Source: Ryuthela nishihirai
Taxonomy: Eukaryota > Arthropoda > Arachnida > Araneae > Heptathelidae
Direction of reading: 5' to 3'
Assembly: GCA_038380435.1 (NCBI GenBank)
Contig: JAWZYU010000005.1
Location: 41,066,001 to 41,130,000, forward strand
Length of the DNA: 64,000 bases
Numbering within the stretch: position 1 is the first letter of the stretch; each line of letters starts with the position of its first letter. The notes under the pieces are model-generated. The model saw nothing but the letters and a program-made list of their open reading frames with translations, made no database searches and had not been told where the DNA came from. Below, one piece after another: positions 52,592 to 62,559 of this stretch. Position numbers and translations under genes: made by a program.

Positions 52592-53293
52592 TCACGTAAA
52601 ATCGTTGCTGAAGATCTCGCTTGTGATGTCATCTTTGCTATGTTGACTGCTTCGCTGCTGGTTGTCGCTCTGCGGGATCTGGTTGTTGTGTCGGTATCTT
52701 GTTGCTACATGCGGATTTTTGAAGAACCTGGTCTTGTACTTTCTAGGCTTATTGGTGTCCGCCTCCAAATGACGCTTCAACAGTTGAGGACTTCAAAACT
52801 TGCCAGACTTGTCAGGAATACTTGCGGTTGGCTCAATTTTTTGGTTGCTTTTTTCTTCATTAAAATTAGTTTTCCTTAAATCAGACTCAAAAATATTTTC
52901 ATCATTATTAATTTCTGTTAAAACTTCTACTTCAGAAACCTTTTCATCAACTAAAACGGCTTTCTCATAAAGTTGATCTACTTCACAAACTTCGTTATCT
53001 AGAATTGCATTACTTGCATTAATGGGACATTTTGTAGGTGCTTCTTGAATATTCTGCTTTGGACTACAAGGTAATTTAAAAAGTCCACGGGACCGCGGCT
53101 GCAATGTCAATTGACAATTGTCATAATTATCATCTAAAACTTGTTCCTTTGAAAACAGAAGATCGGCTTCTGTATCGTTATGATCTATTAGTTTAGTTTC
53201 TTCGTGACAAGCATTAACAAAAGGTAAAGCCAGAGTGGCAAGACATAACTCATGAGAGGGCTTTTCATGAGGAGCTTTGGCCTCTCGCTTCAA
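52592..53293 (-). pseudogene. LTR-B second coding region, unidentified
   Basis: A minus-strand frame of 166 codons (53293-52793), rich in acidic residues (KVSEVEVLTEINNDENIFES), continues in another frame to 52592 (NKPRKYKTRFFKNPHVATRY). It follows the Gag region. I recognise no protease, RT or integrase signature. The basic tail could be the remains of a pol C-terminus after deletion of pol, or a separate accessory region. Confidence 0.4.
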
Positions 53294-53309
53294 AGATCCT
53301 AATTGAAGT

Positions 53310-54400
53310 TTCCCGAATTTTCATTTCTTCCATAACAATATTGTTCCGTGTGTCCTAGTCGACCAAAAAATTACATCTGAAAGTTTCTCTATTGTTCTTA
53401 AAAAAAGTTTTAGGTCTAGTGTAATTGTTCGAAGCTTGACGTGGAACAAAATCTCTGCTTCGTTCTAGGCGCATTCGGCGCAAATTGTCGGGATCGTGTA
53501 ACTTCCGGTCGTGCGGGAGTCATTCTACGAGACTCAACCTGATAGCGCTGCTTTGGCAGGGATTGCATCAATTGTTGGTTTAATGCATATTCTCTTCTTG
53601 CAGTATATTGCTGAGCCAATTTGACTAAATCTGAAGTTGAGTTCATGTTTCATACTTCTAGGAATTCTCTAATGGGCAAAAGCAATTGAGACAATATGCA
53701 ATTTACAATGTCAATTTCAGCAGCATCGTACAGCTGGTATAACTCTACTGTACCCCAGATAAATTTTTCTATGTCATCTCTTTCCTTTTGTCTTCGTGAA
53801 AGCAACTCTGTAGCTAGTTCTGTGAAATCATTATAAGCCGGATATATGTCCATGATTTCATGTTTAAATTCTTCCCAATATTCAATTTCATGACGACATC
53901 CTACGTTATTCCACCATTGCTTAGCACATCCAATTAGACGATACTGCTAAGACCATCTTTTTGTTGCTGGGCACTTCATGTAAATGGAAGTGCTCCTCCA
54001 TGGATTTGACAAATGTCCACGATGACCGACGTTTAGAACCGTTGAACCTTATCTCAGGTAAAGACCAATTAACATAAGGACTATAGTTAATAGATGGATT
54101 GGCAAATCGTCATTGTGGCGGTTGATAATATTCTGCTCTATCACTTGCTTCTGACGGAACAGAAAATGGAACCTTACGTTCAAAGGTTCTACATTGGTGA
54201 GCTGATGTTGCATTGTCAGCAAATTTAGGGATTGTTGTCGTTCCCCTTTTCTCCTGAGGATCATCAAGCAGATTCATTAGCACTTCTGCTTCCTTCATTA
54301 CATCCTGCAACCTACCCTTTACTCTTTCTAAGTCGGGAGTCATTATGGCAGAATCGGCCATATTGCTAGCAGACATGTTTAGTGAGTGGTCTGCCAAAAT
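53310..54400 (-). pseudogene. LTR-B Gag (capsid and decayed zinc knuckle)
   Basis: On the minus strand an N-terminal part (starting near MSASNMADSAIMTPDLERVK, 54376) is followed in a shifted frame by a capsid-like region, LPEIRFNGSKRRSSWTFVKS with MEEHFHLHEVPSNKK, then CAKQWWNN, EEFKHEIMDIYPAYNDFTEL and LLSRRQKERDDIEKFIW (54060-53650). A basic stretch follows, and at about 53350 FFGRLGHTEQYC resembles a CCHC knuckle that has lost its first cysteines. The order matches Ty3/gypsy-type Gag. Frameshifts at about 54050 and 53900 make it inactive. Confidence 0.78.
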
Positions 54401-54821
54401 TTTGAATTTTGGAAATTTTGAAACCTTTTTTAATCTTGAGCAGTGCTCAAAGGTACTGCTATACAACAATACTAAAGCTACAACTAAGCTTGCAATAATA
54501 TAAATTTGCTTATCAAAAAAAAGTTTTTCTATCGTGCCTATGTACGTGTGTGTCCGGACACTTTTAACCTTTACATACAATAAATCTCTTAACTATCAGC
54601 AATATCTGTGCTGAAACTTCAGTACCTTTGACTAATACACAAAAAAGTTAAGCTTCTTGCTCAACAAAAATTTTCGCTTAAGCTGCTGTTAAATCTATAA
54701 ATAGTACATACAACTAATGAGCTCAAAAAATTACTATCTTTGACAATTACGTTAAATAACATACACAATTTATACACAAATATACAGTCCCTATTTTTGG
54801 ACCACTATCTTTTACTACTGG

Positions 54822-54843
54822 CAAGTCCCTGTTCGTTGTGCCA
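54822..54843 (-). other. LTR-B primer binding site
   Basis: The coding strand TGGCACAACGAACAGGGACT starts with TGG and resembles the complement of a lysine tRNA 3' end (TGGCGCCCGAACAGGGACTT in the well-known Lys case). It lies 17 nt inside the 5' LTR. The middle differs, so the tRNA identity is an inference. Confidence 0.6.
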
Positions 54844-54860
54844 CTTCTTTTATTTGCCTC

Positions 54861-55613
54861 TGTAACGGGCCAAAGAAAATGAAATTACTTTTAAAGTTTG
54901 GACCCTTTGTCTGATCCAATTATTTTTATGCTCTGAATAGTTGAGTCGGGTGCCAGGCAATAATTAACAAATTGCCAAAAAAAATGAAGGTAATTTAGGG
55001 TTCAAAATACCAGCGAGCATTAATGAGTAAGAATTCAAAATATTAAATGATTGTCAAAATGTAAAGATAATTTCTAATCCAAAACAATTAACATTGCTCA
55101 AGAGAAAAAATTAGTAAAGATTCAAAAGGTTTAAATAACAAACAAATTTATTTCCAAAAATCACTCACCAAAACTTCAATGAAGAAGAAACATCATTTCT
55201 CAACTCTGACTATACACACTGCACTAACTGTGCTCCTCCATGCTTACTACCACACTCTCTTCTGTCTGACTGACTACTGTGTTACAGTGCTTCTAGCTAC
55301 TGTGCCAACATGTCACCGGTTATAACAAGAGGCTTACAGTGCCCGCACGTGTCATGCTGCACACCAGGAAAGACATTTGCATAAATTGACGAGTGGCGCA
55401 AGCTATGATGCAAGAGGGGCGTGTCCTTGTGCACGTGCTTTAGCGGATGACATTCGTAAGTTCGGAGTTGTGCATGTGCAACTCCTAACTAACTCTTGGA
55501 AACGAGCACTGTGATGCCAAAAAGGAAATAAAAATCCCCAAAATGATAAATATAACATAAATTAAGCAAAAAACTGGTTAAGGTAAAGTAAAAGTGAACA
55601 AGGGGGCATCACA
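54861..55613 (-). repeat. LTR-B 5' LTR
   Basis: 753 bp, the upstream LTR in coding orientation, with the same termini as the 3' LTR. It contains the likely promoter for the element. Small indels distinguish it from the 50224-51023 LTR. Confidence 0.9.
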
Positions 55614-55617
55614 GTGT

Positions 55618-55883
55618 CCCTAGCTGCATGAGAATTTTCTATGTATGTTGTAATTAAGAACTTATTGCTTGATTGAAGTATTAATCTCTATCTGATTGAA
55701 ATTTATTTATAATTCATGTTAATTTATTATCAAATAACAATAATAACTTATTTTATATACTCATGGTTTTGTTTGTTAAGTTTTCTAGTATTTTTATTAT
55801 TATTTTCAGTATTCAAAATAATTTTAGACATGATTATGAAGTTAGATGAAGTATCTTTTCATATTCATATATTTGTATTTTAG
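55618..55883. other. COPB1 intron end: last bases of RTE copy I, then acceptor
   Basis: The first approximately 15 bp complete the RTE 3' end. The rest is AT-rich intron leading to a T-rich acceptor (ATATTTGTATTTTAG, ending 55883). Confidence 0.65.
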
Positions 55884-56113
55884 AAAAGGGTGATACCAAG
55901 GTCAAAATTGAGGCCTTGAAGAAAACAATTCATTTGATTTTGAATGGAGAAAAGTTTCCTTCCTTGCTCATGACTATAATTCGCTTTGTGTTGCCACTTC
56001 AAGACCATACAATTAAGAAGCTTTTGCTGATATTTTGGGAGATAGTACCTAAAACTACAACAGATGGAAAGTTAATGCAGGAGATGATTTTGGTTTGTGA
56101 TGCATATAGAAAG
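55884..56113 (+). CDS. COPB1: COPB1 (coatomer subunit beta), second coding exon
   Basis: A 230-bp exon between an AG (55882-55883) and a GT (56114). It encodes [20 protein letters not shown], then [40 protein letters not shown] and [17 protein letters not shown], co-linear with the start of the beta-COP adaptin-like helical repeat domain. The first codon is completed by the G at 35367. Together the two exons give 107 codons with no lesion. Later exons are beyond the window, since no continuation of the helical domain was found before 64000. The donor GTATTAAG is weaker than exon 1's. Confidence 0.96.
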
Positions 56114-56441
56114 GTATTAAGCAGATATTACTACATTAACTTTTTCATTGTCACACTAATTTAACACTGCCATTTTAATATTAGTTATTCCAGATAAAAC
56201 ATTGCTTTCCTTCTCAGATTTTATGCATATCTGTTTAAAAGTGAAAAATAATTAGATCTTAACCAGTGGTAAATTAGGAAATAATCTTTCAGTCATTTAA
56301 TTTCAATCATTAATTATTAACACAGTAATACATGCATTTAAACAATGCATATGTTACTGTGATTATATGAGAAATCCATGCGAGGTCTAATGACCCATTG
56401 CAACAATTATTGTTTGTCACTTTTTTTCATATTTTCATATA
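56114..56441. other. COPB1 second intron, start
   Basis: AT-rich, no feature recognised. Confidence 0.5.
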
Positions 56442-56714
56442 CACTAAGTGACCATTGAATTATGACCACTCATCTCCATATTATGTCAATGAGACACTAA
56501 CTTTATGACTCTTAAAATAAGCATTTTATTTGTAAATAAAGAAGTTCTAAAAGTAGATTAATGATCCCAATCAAATCTATATAAATCTATTTTCAACAAT
56601 ATTCTTAGTCACATTTTCCCATAAACATATATTTTAAAAGTTATAGAGCTTCAAAGTTAGTGTCCCATTGACATAACATGAGGTGGGTGATCATAATTCA
56701 ATGATCACTCAGTG
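56442..56714. mobile_element. Tc1/mariner-type MITE with TA target
   Basis: 273 bp with long inverted ends. Left CACTAAGTGACCATTGAATT, right (inverse) CACTGAGTGATCATTGAATT. Similarity between the arms continues about 65-90 bp, including ATGTCAATGAGACACTAACT. TA flanks both sides (56440-56441 and 56715-56716). No coding capacity. Confidence 0.88.
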
Positions 56715-56716
56715 TA

Positions 56717-57390
56717 CAATTTTTTTTTTGTTCTTATAGATAAACATTAAAATTATATTTTGATAGGTTATGGATGCAAAAGTCATATTAACACTTAAGT
56801 GCCAGAAGACACTAGTTCCCATAGCCAAATAATCTCTCATCTCTTGGGAATTAAAGTTTCCAAGATGTTATGCTTTAAGAGTTCATTCCCCCCCCCCCCT
56901 AGAAATTGGCCATTTTAAATGTTTTATAATCAATCCTGAAAGTTTGTGAACTAAATTTGATAATTTGTATATACCTGATTATTTATGTATCCAATAAAGT
57001 TGCAAAAACTTATAAAAGAAAGCATTACACTTCTGTGCCACCATTACTGTAACTATTTTTTGTGCACCTGAGTATGTTTGTTTCCTTCCTTCTTTTAATG
57101 TTCCCAAACTAAAGATCCATGGCGTGTGTTCTTTGAACTCTTGCAATTAAACTTTTTCTTGATCTTTTGAAATTCCCTCAAAAGTAATATATATATAATG
57201 TATGTTATATCTCTCTAATTTATTTTCTGGTTTATTGCAATTCGATATATATATATATCTGTTATATATGTATTTTTAGCACTATCTTAGACGAGAATGT
57301 TGCTCATTAGTTGTAATTCATGGCCTAGCTGTGTAGTACTCCAGATGTTTGTGGAAGTGAGTGCATTAAATGATTTTATGACACCTCCAA
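56717..57390. other. COPB1 intron, nothing recognised
   Basis: AT-rich with a C run at about 56888 and TA repeats at about 57190 and 57248. Confidence 0.4.
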
Positions 57391-58660
57391 TCACTTAACT
57401 CTCGGCATTTGGCTGGAAAGGGTTAGGATATGAATCACTGAAGCAGGCAAAGGAGGGTGGCAAAGATAACTAAAAGAGGGACTGATGAATTGACAAGTCA
57501 GGTTCTTCAGTGCATCAAAAGTGACATGCCCTTTCTTGGAAACCCTAAAGGGCCATGGTTTAGTTTTAAGGAGCACAATGAGGCAAGGACTCCACAAGCT
57601 TGTGTAAATGTTCACAGATATGGTGACCCTTGCATCCTCCAGAGCTGTCCACAATTCTCTCAAGGTCATCGCTGATGGGACACAGGCCCGAACATTCTGC
57701 TCGATGGTATCCCAAAGATTTTCAAAGGAATTTAAATATGGGCTTCTAGGTAGCCAATTCATTATTTCAAAGTCAGCAGAATGCTCCTGCAACCATGCAG
57801 TAGTCAACCTGGACCTGCAAGATGAACAGTTGTCTTGCTGGTAGATGCCATCTCCATTGGGATGCATGATGGGTGTAAATGGTCAGCCATGAGTTCTACA
57901 TACTGGGATGCATGATGGGTGTAAATGGTCAGCCATGAGTTCTACATACTGGGATGCATTGAGAGTAGTTGGTACACATACTAATGGTCCCAAAGACATC
58001 CAACTGAAGACACCCCTGGCCATTACTGAGCCACCACCAGCTTGTACTATTCCAACCTGACATGCAGGATCCGTGGCTTCATGGGGATTGGCGCCATACC
58101 CTCAGTCTCCCATCAGCATGATGAAGTTTAAATTGGGATTCATCACTCCAGGCTATCTGTTGCCAAATTTTAATGGTCCAATTTTGATGTTATTTAGCCC
58201 AAGCAAAATGTTGAGCCTGGTGTTGTGCCATTAGAAGTGGGACTCTCGTAGGTTGGTGGCTCCTGAAGCTGAAACGATGAAGTGAGCATTGCGTGGTCCG
58301 TGCACTGACTTCCCGGCTGGAACCCGTGTTCAGAAGGGAGGTGATTTCAGATAATGTCTGGCCCCTATCGGTCCATACGATGTGGGTCAGACGGCAAAGC
58401 CCACGATCATTCAAGGCTGGTTGTCCTTTGCAGTTTGTCTGGGTGCTTGTTATTTTACCGGAATTTTCATATTCCCGGAACACTCTTGAAACTGTTGTAC
58501 GAGAAAATCCAAGTTCGTTGATAATTTCGGAGATCGAGTGTCCCATCCATCGGGCACCCACTATCTGCCCTCTGTCAAATGCATCTAAATCCCATGCCTT
58601 TCTCATTACGCTTCTCACATTGAATGCTTGGGAAGCCAAAGTTGATGGCTATATATGACC
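57391..58660 (-). pseudogene. Tc1-like transposase, copy 1
   Basis: The minus-strand N-terminal frame (58639-58190) has the paired-type DNA-binding region: LDAFDRGQIVGARWMGHSIS, EIINELGFSRTTVSRVFREY. The C-terminal frame (57867-57391) has MHPNGDGIYQQDNCSSCRSR (second catalytic Asp) and NWLPRSPYLNSFENLWDTIE (catalytic Glu region, normally SPDLNPIEHLW). The middle, with the first catalytic Asp, is frameshifted and carries a 46-bp tandem duplication at 57859-57950. Inactive. Terminal inverted repeats not identified. Confidence 0.88.
57859..57950. repeat. 46-bp tandem duplication in Tc1 copy 1
   Basis: GGGATGCATGATGGGTGTAA and the following 26 bases are repeated exactly at 57905-57950. A partial third start (GGGATGCATTGAGAG) follows. 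Confidence 0.93.
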
Positions 58661-58745
58661 AGAGTTCCAGCCACTCATGCGTGCAAATGTGGAACCTATG
58701 GTACTGAATTTGGATAATGTCTCCTATCCCTAATTCAATGGCACT

Positions 58746-59410
58746 TCAGTGTGCAGACAGACAGACTGACTGACTGACTGATGATCGACCACTGGAAGTT
58801 TGCCAGAGGCACATTTGCCAATTCAGACTCCAGCCGAGCACGAAGGTTCTGGAGATGACATGGTTGTGGTCCTCACGCTGAACCTGTCTATCCAAATGGT
58901 CCCACAAGTGCTCTATGGGATTGAGGTCTAGTGATTTCACTGGCCAAGGGAGAACGGAGGCATTGCTGTCATGTTCCTGGAACCTGTCGTGCACTTTGTC
59001 CTGTTAGTAGACACCATCACCACCAGGGTAAACATCCAACATGAAGGGATGCATATGGTCAGCGAAGATGGATAACTAGTAAAGTGTGGCAATCCCGATG
59101 TTCTGCTATACTTGGACAGCACTACATCTTGAGGGAGTTGCCACAAAACCACAATCCACTCACTAGAGAACCTTCTGTTGTTCAGCCTTAGGTCTGTGGA
59201 GACCCTGCGAAGAGAAAGACCTTTGGTTATTGAAACAAGTCTGATGAGATAATCATTGAGATGCAGTGAGTGGTCTTTTTGAATTTTGATCATTGCCTGC
59301 CTAGGAAAACGCCAAATAACTCGCTGAATTTTGTCCAAATTCTTTTGCCAAACATACACCGGATGGTAATTTTTGAATTTAGATTGCCAAACGTTAGATG
59401 ATAGTCCTAA
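58746..59410 (-). pseudogene. Tc1-like transposase, copy 2 (different subfamily)
   Basis: Minus-strand frames: an N-terminal catalytic part (SLHLNDYLIRLVSITKGLSL, RRVSTDLRLNNRRFSSEWIV, followed by HMHPFMLDV-type sequence) and a C-terminal part (DSNASVLPWPVKSLDLNPIE then HLWDHLDRQVQ) with the Glu of the DDE triad. A frameshift lies near 58990. It diverges clearly from copy 1. A third, shorter relative lies at 60500-60870. Confidence 0.82.
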
Positions 59411-60480
59411 CTTTTAGAGCTGTTGTCGTCCATGGTGGAGACACTCAGGCTGTCCCGTTGATGAGCCACGCCTAATCGGGTCGATCAGTCCCTTTCAGCA
59501 TGACCCTCAACTTTGTCCTCTCCATAGGGCTGACTCGCGGCCCCCAGCAAGCAGTTTGCCACCCACTTCAAGGCTGCAACCGAGCCCTTCGCAGATGCCA
59601 GGATGAGTCTGCCTAATCGGGAGCTCCAAATCCTTTCAACAGACCCTCCTGATCGGCATCTCCAGGGGGATGCCAGCGTGACTGCACGCATAAGGACCAC
59701 CAGTCCACCCTACTTCACAGAAGCACCTAAGCACTCCACCATGTCATTCTGCCTAAAGAGCTCATGTGGGACTCGTAGATTGGCTGTTCCATCGATAAGC
59801 CCGTCAACCAGGTAAGCCACTCCCAGTCGCAAGCCTTCAACTTCGTCCTCTCCATTGTGAGCGGGCCGAAGCCCCCCAGTGAACAGTCATCTGACCCACA
59901 ATATCACTGAGACCTCGCTGAACAGCCCACATGACCGGCGCCTCAGTAGCTCTTCCATCGATAAGTCCGTCAACCGGTGTCACCACTCCCAGTCACGAAC
60001 CCTCAACTTCTACCTCTCCATAAAGACAACCCACAGCCCTCCCAGCGCATAGGGTGCATCCATCTGGAATTGCGGCGAACCTTCTCAGGTGCCAGGATGA
60101 GTCAGACTAATTGGACCACAGCGAAAACCCTTTCAACAGACCCTCCCATTCTGGCACCTCCACCAAGCCACGCGCACGCATGCCATCCACCCAAAGGAAA
60201 GCGGGCCACCTCTACTTCACAGAGGCACCACTTCAACACTTGCCAGCAAACCCCCAGCAACGATCCTCAATTGGGGCTGCAACCCTGAGCTTCACATGGG
60301 ATAAGTCAACAAGCCCACTGGACCCCCCCCCCCCCCGACCGGTCCGCAGACCCTCAACAGGCCCCCTCCACCAGGGGCCACAAGATATTGTGAACTCCAG
60401 AGAGCCAGCGATCCGAACCCAACTTCTCAGAGGCACCGTAGGCCCCCCACCTCGACAAGGTGGTCCCACTTAGTATGTGT
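59411..60480. repeat. GC-rich island of long imperfect repeats
   Basis: About 1 kb, far richer in G+C than its surroundings. Recurrent blocks: CTCAACTTTGTCCTCTCCAT / TTCAACTTCGTCCTCTCCAT / CTCAACTTCTACCTCTCCAT at about 59507, 59839 and 60000. GTGCCAGGATGAGTC(T/A)G(C/A)CTAAT is at about 60090 (with GATGCCAGGATGAGTCTG at 59595). CCTTTCAACAGACCCTCC is at 59634 and 60127. It ends in a C14 run (60323-60336). Frames through it have no family signature. It separates two related Tc1 sequences. Confidence 0.7.
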
Positions 60481-60486
60481 GTGTGT

Positions 60487-60502
60487 GGGGGGGGGGGGGG
60501 GG
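60487..60502. repeat. Run of 16 G after GT repeats
   Basis: A GTGTGTGTG stretch running into 16 Gs, at the right edge of the GC-rich island. Confidence 0.9.
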
Positions 60503-60870
60503 ACGAGGATGGACAATTGTAGTAAATTGCACCCAATGTTCCACTATACAGAGACAGCACTACATCATATGGGTGATGCCATGTTTTCCCATATCTGTAT
60601 CCAGAGAATCCTTCTGACGATCAAATGTAATAAGCGTAGCGAAGAAAGGACCTGTCATGACGAGCAAGACCGTACTGATAAATCAGGATAAGTTTGGGTG
60701 TTTAATCATCGAGGTGAGTGGGAGGTCTTTTCGAATTTCAAGCGGTGCCTAAACATAGTAGCCAAACAATCAATGAAATTTCAATCTAATAAAATTTGCC
60801 AAACATACTTACAATCTGAACATTGGTAATAAATTTGGAATTTAGAATGCCAATCTTGAAAGAGATACTT
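60503..60870 (-). pseudogene. Tc1-like fragment, copy 3
   Basis: Aligns with 59060-59410 in the same orientation (shared ACAGCACTACATC, GGTCTTTT(T/C)GAATTT, GCCAAACATAC and TTTGGAATTTAGAATGCCAA / TTTTGAATTTAGATTGCCAA). Strongly diverged. Only the N-terminal catalytic part is represented. Confidence 0.7.
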
Positions 60871-60879
60871 TCATAAATA

Positions 60880-61210
60880 TGTTACTTTAAATTGAAGAAG
60901 AGAGAGAGAAGAAGAGTAGATAAAGAGAAAGAGCGGCTGGCCGAAGTCCAGCGTGGATCAGAGCAACACTCCGATCCGGCAGGGACCCAGTTGGCCTTTG
61001 GGAAAAGAGGATGGCCCTCAGGTGAGCCAACCAGGTCCAGGCAACACCTGTACGAGGCTGGCCACTTAAGGGCCAGGGGGGGGAAAATCAACCCTGGTGA
61101 AGGACGGCAGTGATGGAGGCTTTCACACCCACCCCTGCTCCCCACCATGGCCGAAGAGCGGACCAGGTGGCTGCAAAACCTAGAGGGTCAAGGCTACCCT
61201 CTACCCCCTA
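60880..61210. repeat. GC-rich repeat unit, also at the window end
   Basis: GAGCGGCTGGCCGAAGTCCA ... AAAATCAACCCTGGTGAAGG. The last 75 bp of the window (63925-64000: GGACGTTTAGCTGAGGTCCA ... GAATCAACCTTGGTGAA) is a diverged copy of the start of this block. A dispersed repeat of unknown type. Confidence 0.6.
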
Positions 61211-61640
61211 GGGAAGCACATGACACGGCTAGTAAAAGACAAGATCAGAATGAGAGAGAGAATTTGGATGGGGAGGTGTAAAGGAGAAGGAAAGTGTCTC
61301 AGCCCCAAAGGAGAGGGAGGCATGGAGAGGGGATAATAATGATAAAGAAAAATAATTAAAATGAAAATAGAAAAAAAAGAAGAAATCAAAGTTAATTATG
61401 GTGGATCCCTGTCATACTATCAGTATTTTCATTATTTGAATATGTGTCAGTTAAGTTATGGAAGTTGAGGTTCAGTAGAAGTGTAAGTGGAGGGGGGGGG
61501 GACAAGAGAGGTAAGACTTATAGCAGTATGTGGAGTGGGGGGGGCAGCGCAGCAAGAGTGTTGTGTGCCCATGGAAGAGAAGGGAGGTAAGGGTAAAATG
61601 GGGGAGAGACTCCCATCAAGCCAATAGTAGGACAGCCAAG
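61211..61640. other. Purine-rich non-coding stretch with G runs
   Basis: A/G-rich plus strand with G runs near 61492 and 61537. No gene recognised. Confidence 0.4.
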
Positions 61641-62540
61641 TAATTTAATAAGGAATAATATTAGTTATAAGGACATAGAGTGAATGTGAATCAGAAGGAA
61701 TAACTAAAATAAACCAATGAGTATACAATATAGAATCAATGTCATGGACATCCTAATATTAATCTACACTGGATATAGAGTGGTATTGAGAATCAGAGAT
61801 TAAATGGAATAAGCCTAAAAGTATAATGTAATATCAATGCCATGGACATTCCAGTTTTAATTAACACTAGTTGCAGGGACTTATTGTTATTGTGAAATTG
61901 AAAGATTATATAAATTAAGCCTACAGATAATAATATAGTTTCTATGCCATGGACATTCTAATGTCGATTAATATCTGTTGTAGGGACATGGTGTTATTGT
62001 GGATCTGAGAGACTAGAGATAAAATAGTCCTACAATTAAATAATATAATATTAACATAAGATACAAAATAAACCAACAATAAATAATTTCATATTAATGC
62101 CATGGGCATTTCAATATCAATTTATACTTGTTGTGGAACATAGTGTGGTTATGTGTGAGAAGGATAAGAGATATAATAAACCTACAATTAAACAATATTG
62201 TATTATTGTCATGGACATTTCAATAACAATTAAAATTAGTTGATGAACATAGTGTGTTTGAGAGTGAGAAGATAGGGTATAAAATAAACTGACATGTAAA
62301 TAGTGTAATATTGGTGCCATGGAATTATTATATGTGAGAAAGATAATAAATAAAATAAATCAAGAAATACAAAGAATAAATTTACTGCCATGAGTCTTTC
62401 AATATCTATTTATATTAGTTGTAGGAACATAGCATTATTATAGTGAGGAAAATAAGGATTGAAATAAACCTAGAAATAAAATATGGAAAGTTAATGCTAT
62501 GGACATTTAAATATTATTTAGTATTAGTTGTGGTAGGACA
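61640..62540. repeat. ~108-bp satellite-like tandem repeat
   Basis: Unit landmark CATGGACAT(T) occurs at 61743, 61841, 61948, 62101, 62210, 62318, 62389 and 62498. Most spacings are 98-109 bp, with one 153 and one 71. Units share TTTTAATTA.CACTAGTTG, AACATAGTGT and AAATAAACCTA blocks and are considerably diverged. No coding. Confidence 0.85.
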
Positions 62541-62559
62541 AATAGTAAAGCATTAAGTG

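Larger units (their letters stand above)
50224..55613 (-). mobile_element. LTR-B: LTR retrotransposon with gag remnant and no recognisable pol
   Basis: A complete-ended 5.39-kb element. LTRs are at 50224-51023 and 54861-55613, ending TGTGATG...CGTTACA on the coding strand, with a GTGT duplication at 50220-50223 and 55614-55617. Coding direction is minus: the 5' LTR is on the right, a tRNA-complementary primer site is at 54822-54843, and a polypurine tract at 51024-51039 abuts the 3' LTR. Of the 3.8-kb interior only Gag-like sequence is recognisable. No protease, RT, RNase H or integrase motif was found. It is inserted in the 3' end of RTE copy I within the COPB1 intron. Confidence 0.9.

Noticed and set aside
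52520..52879. 119-codon plus-strand ORF inside LTR-B
   Set aside because: It is antisense to the coding direction set by LTR, primer site and Gag, with no family signature.
57457..58658. Plus-strand ORFs opposite Tc1 copy 1
   Set aside because: Antisense shadows of the transposase.
59485..60473. Proline-rich ORFs in the GC-rich island
   Set aside because: Open only because the region is GC-rich and repetitive. No domain, start context or splice signal.
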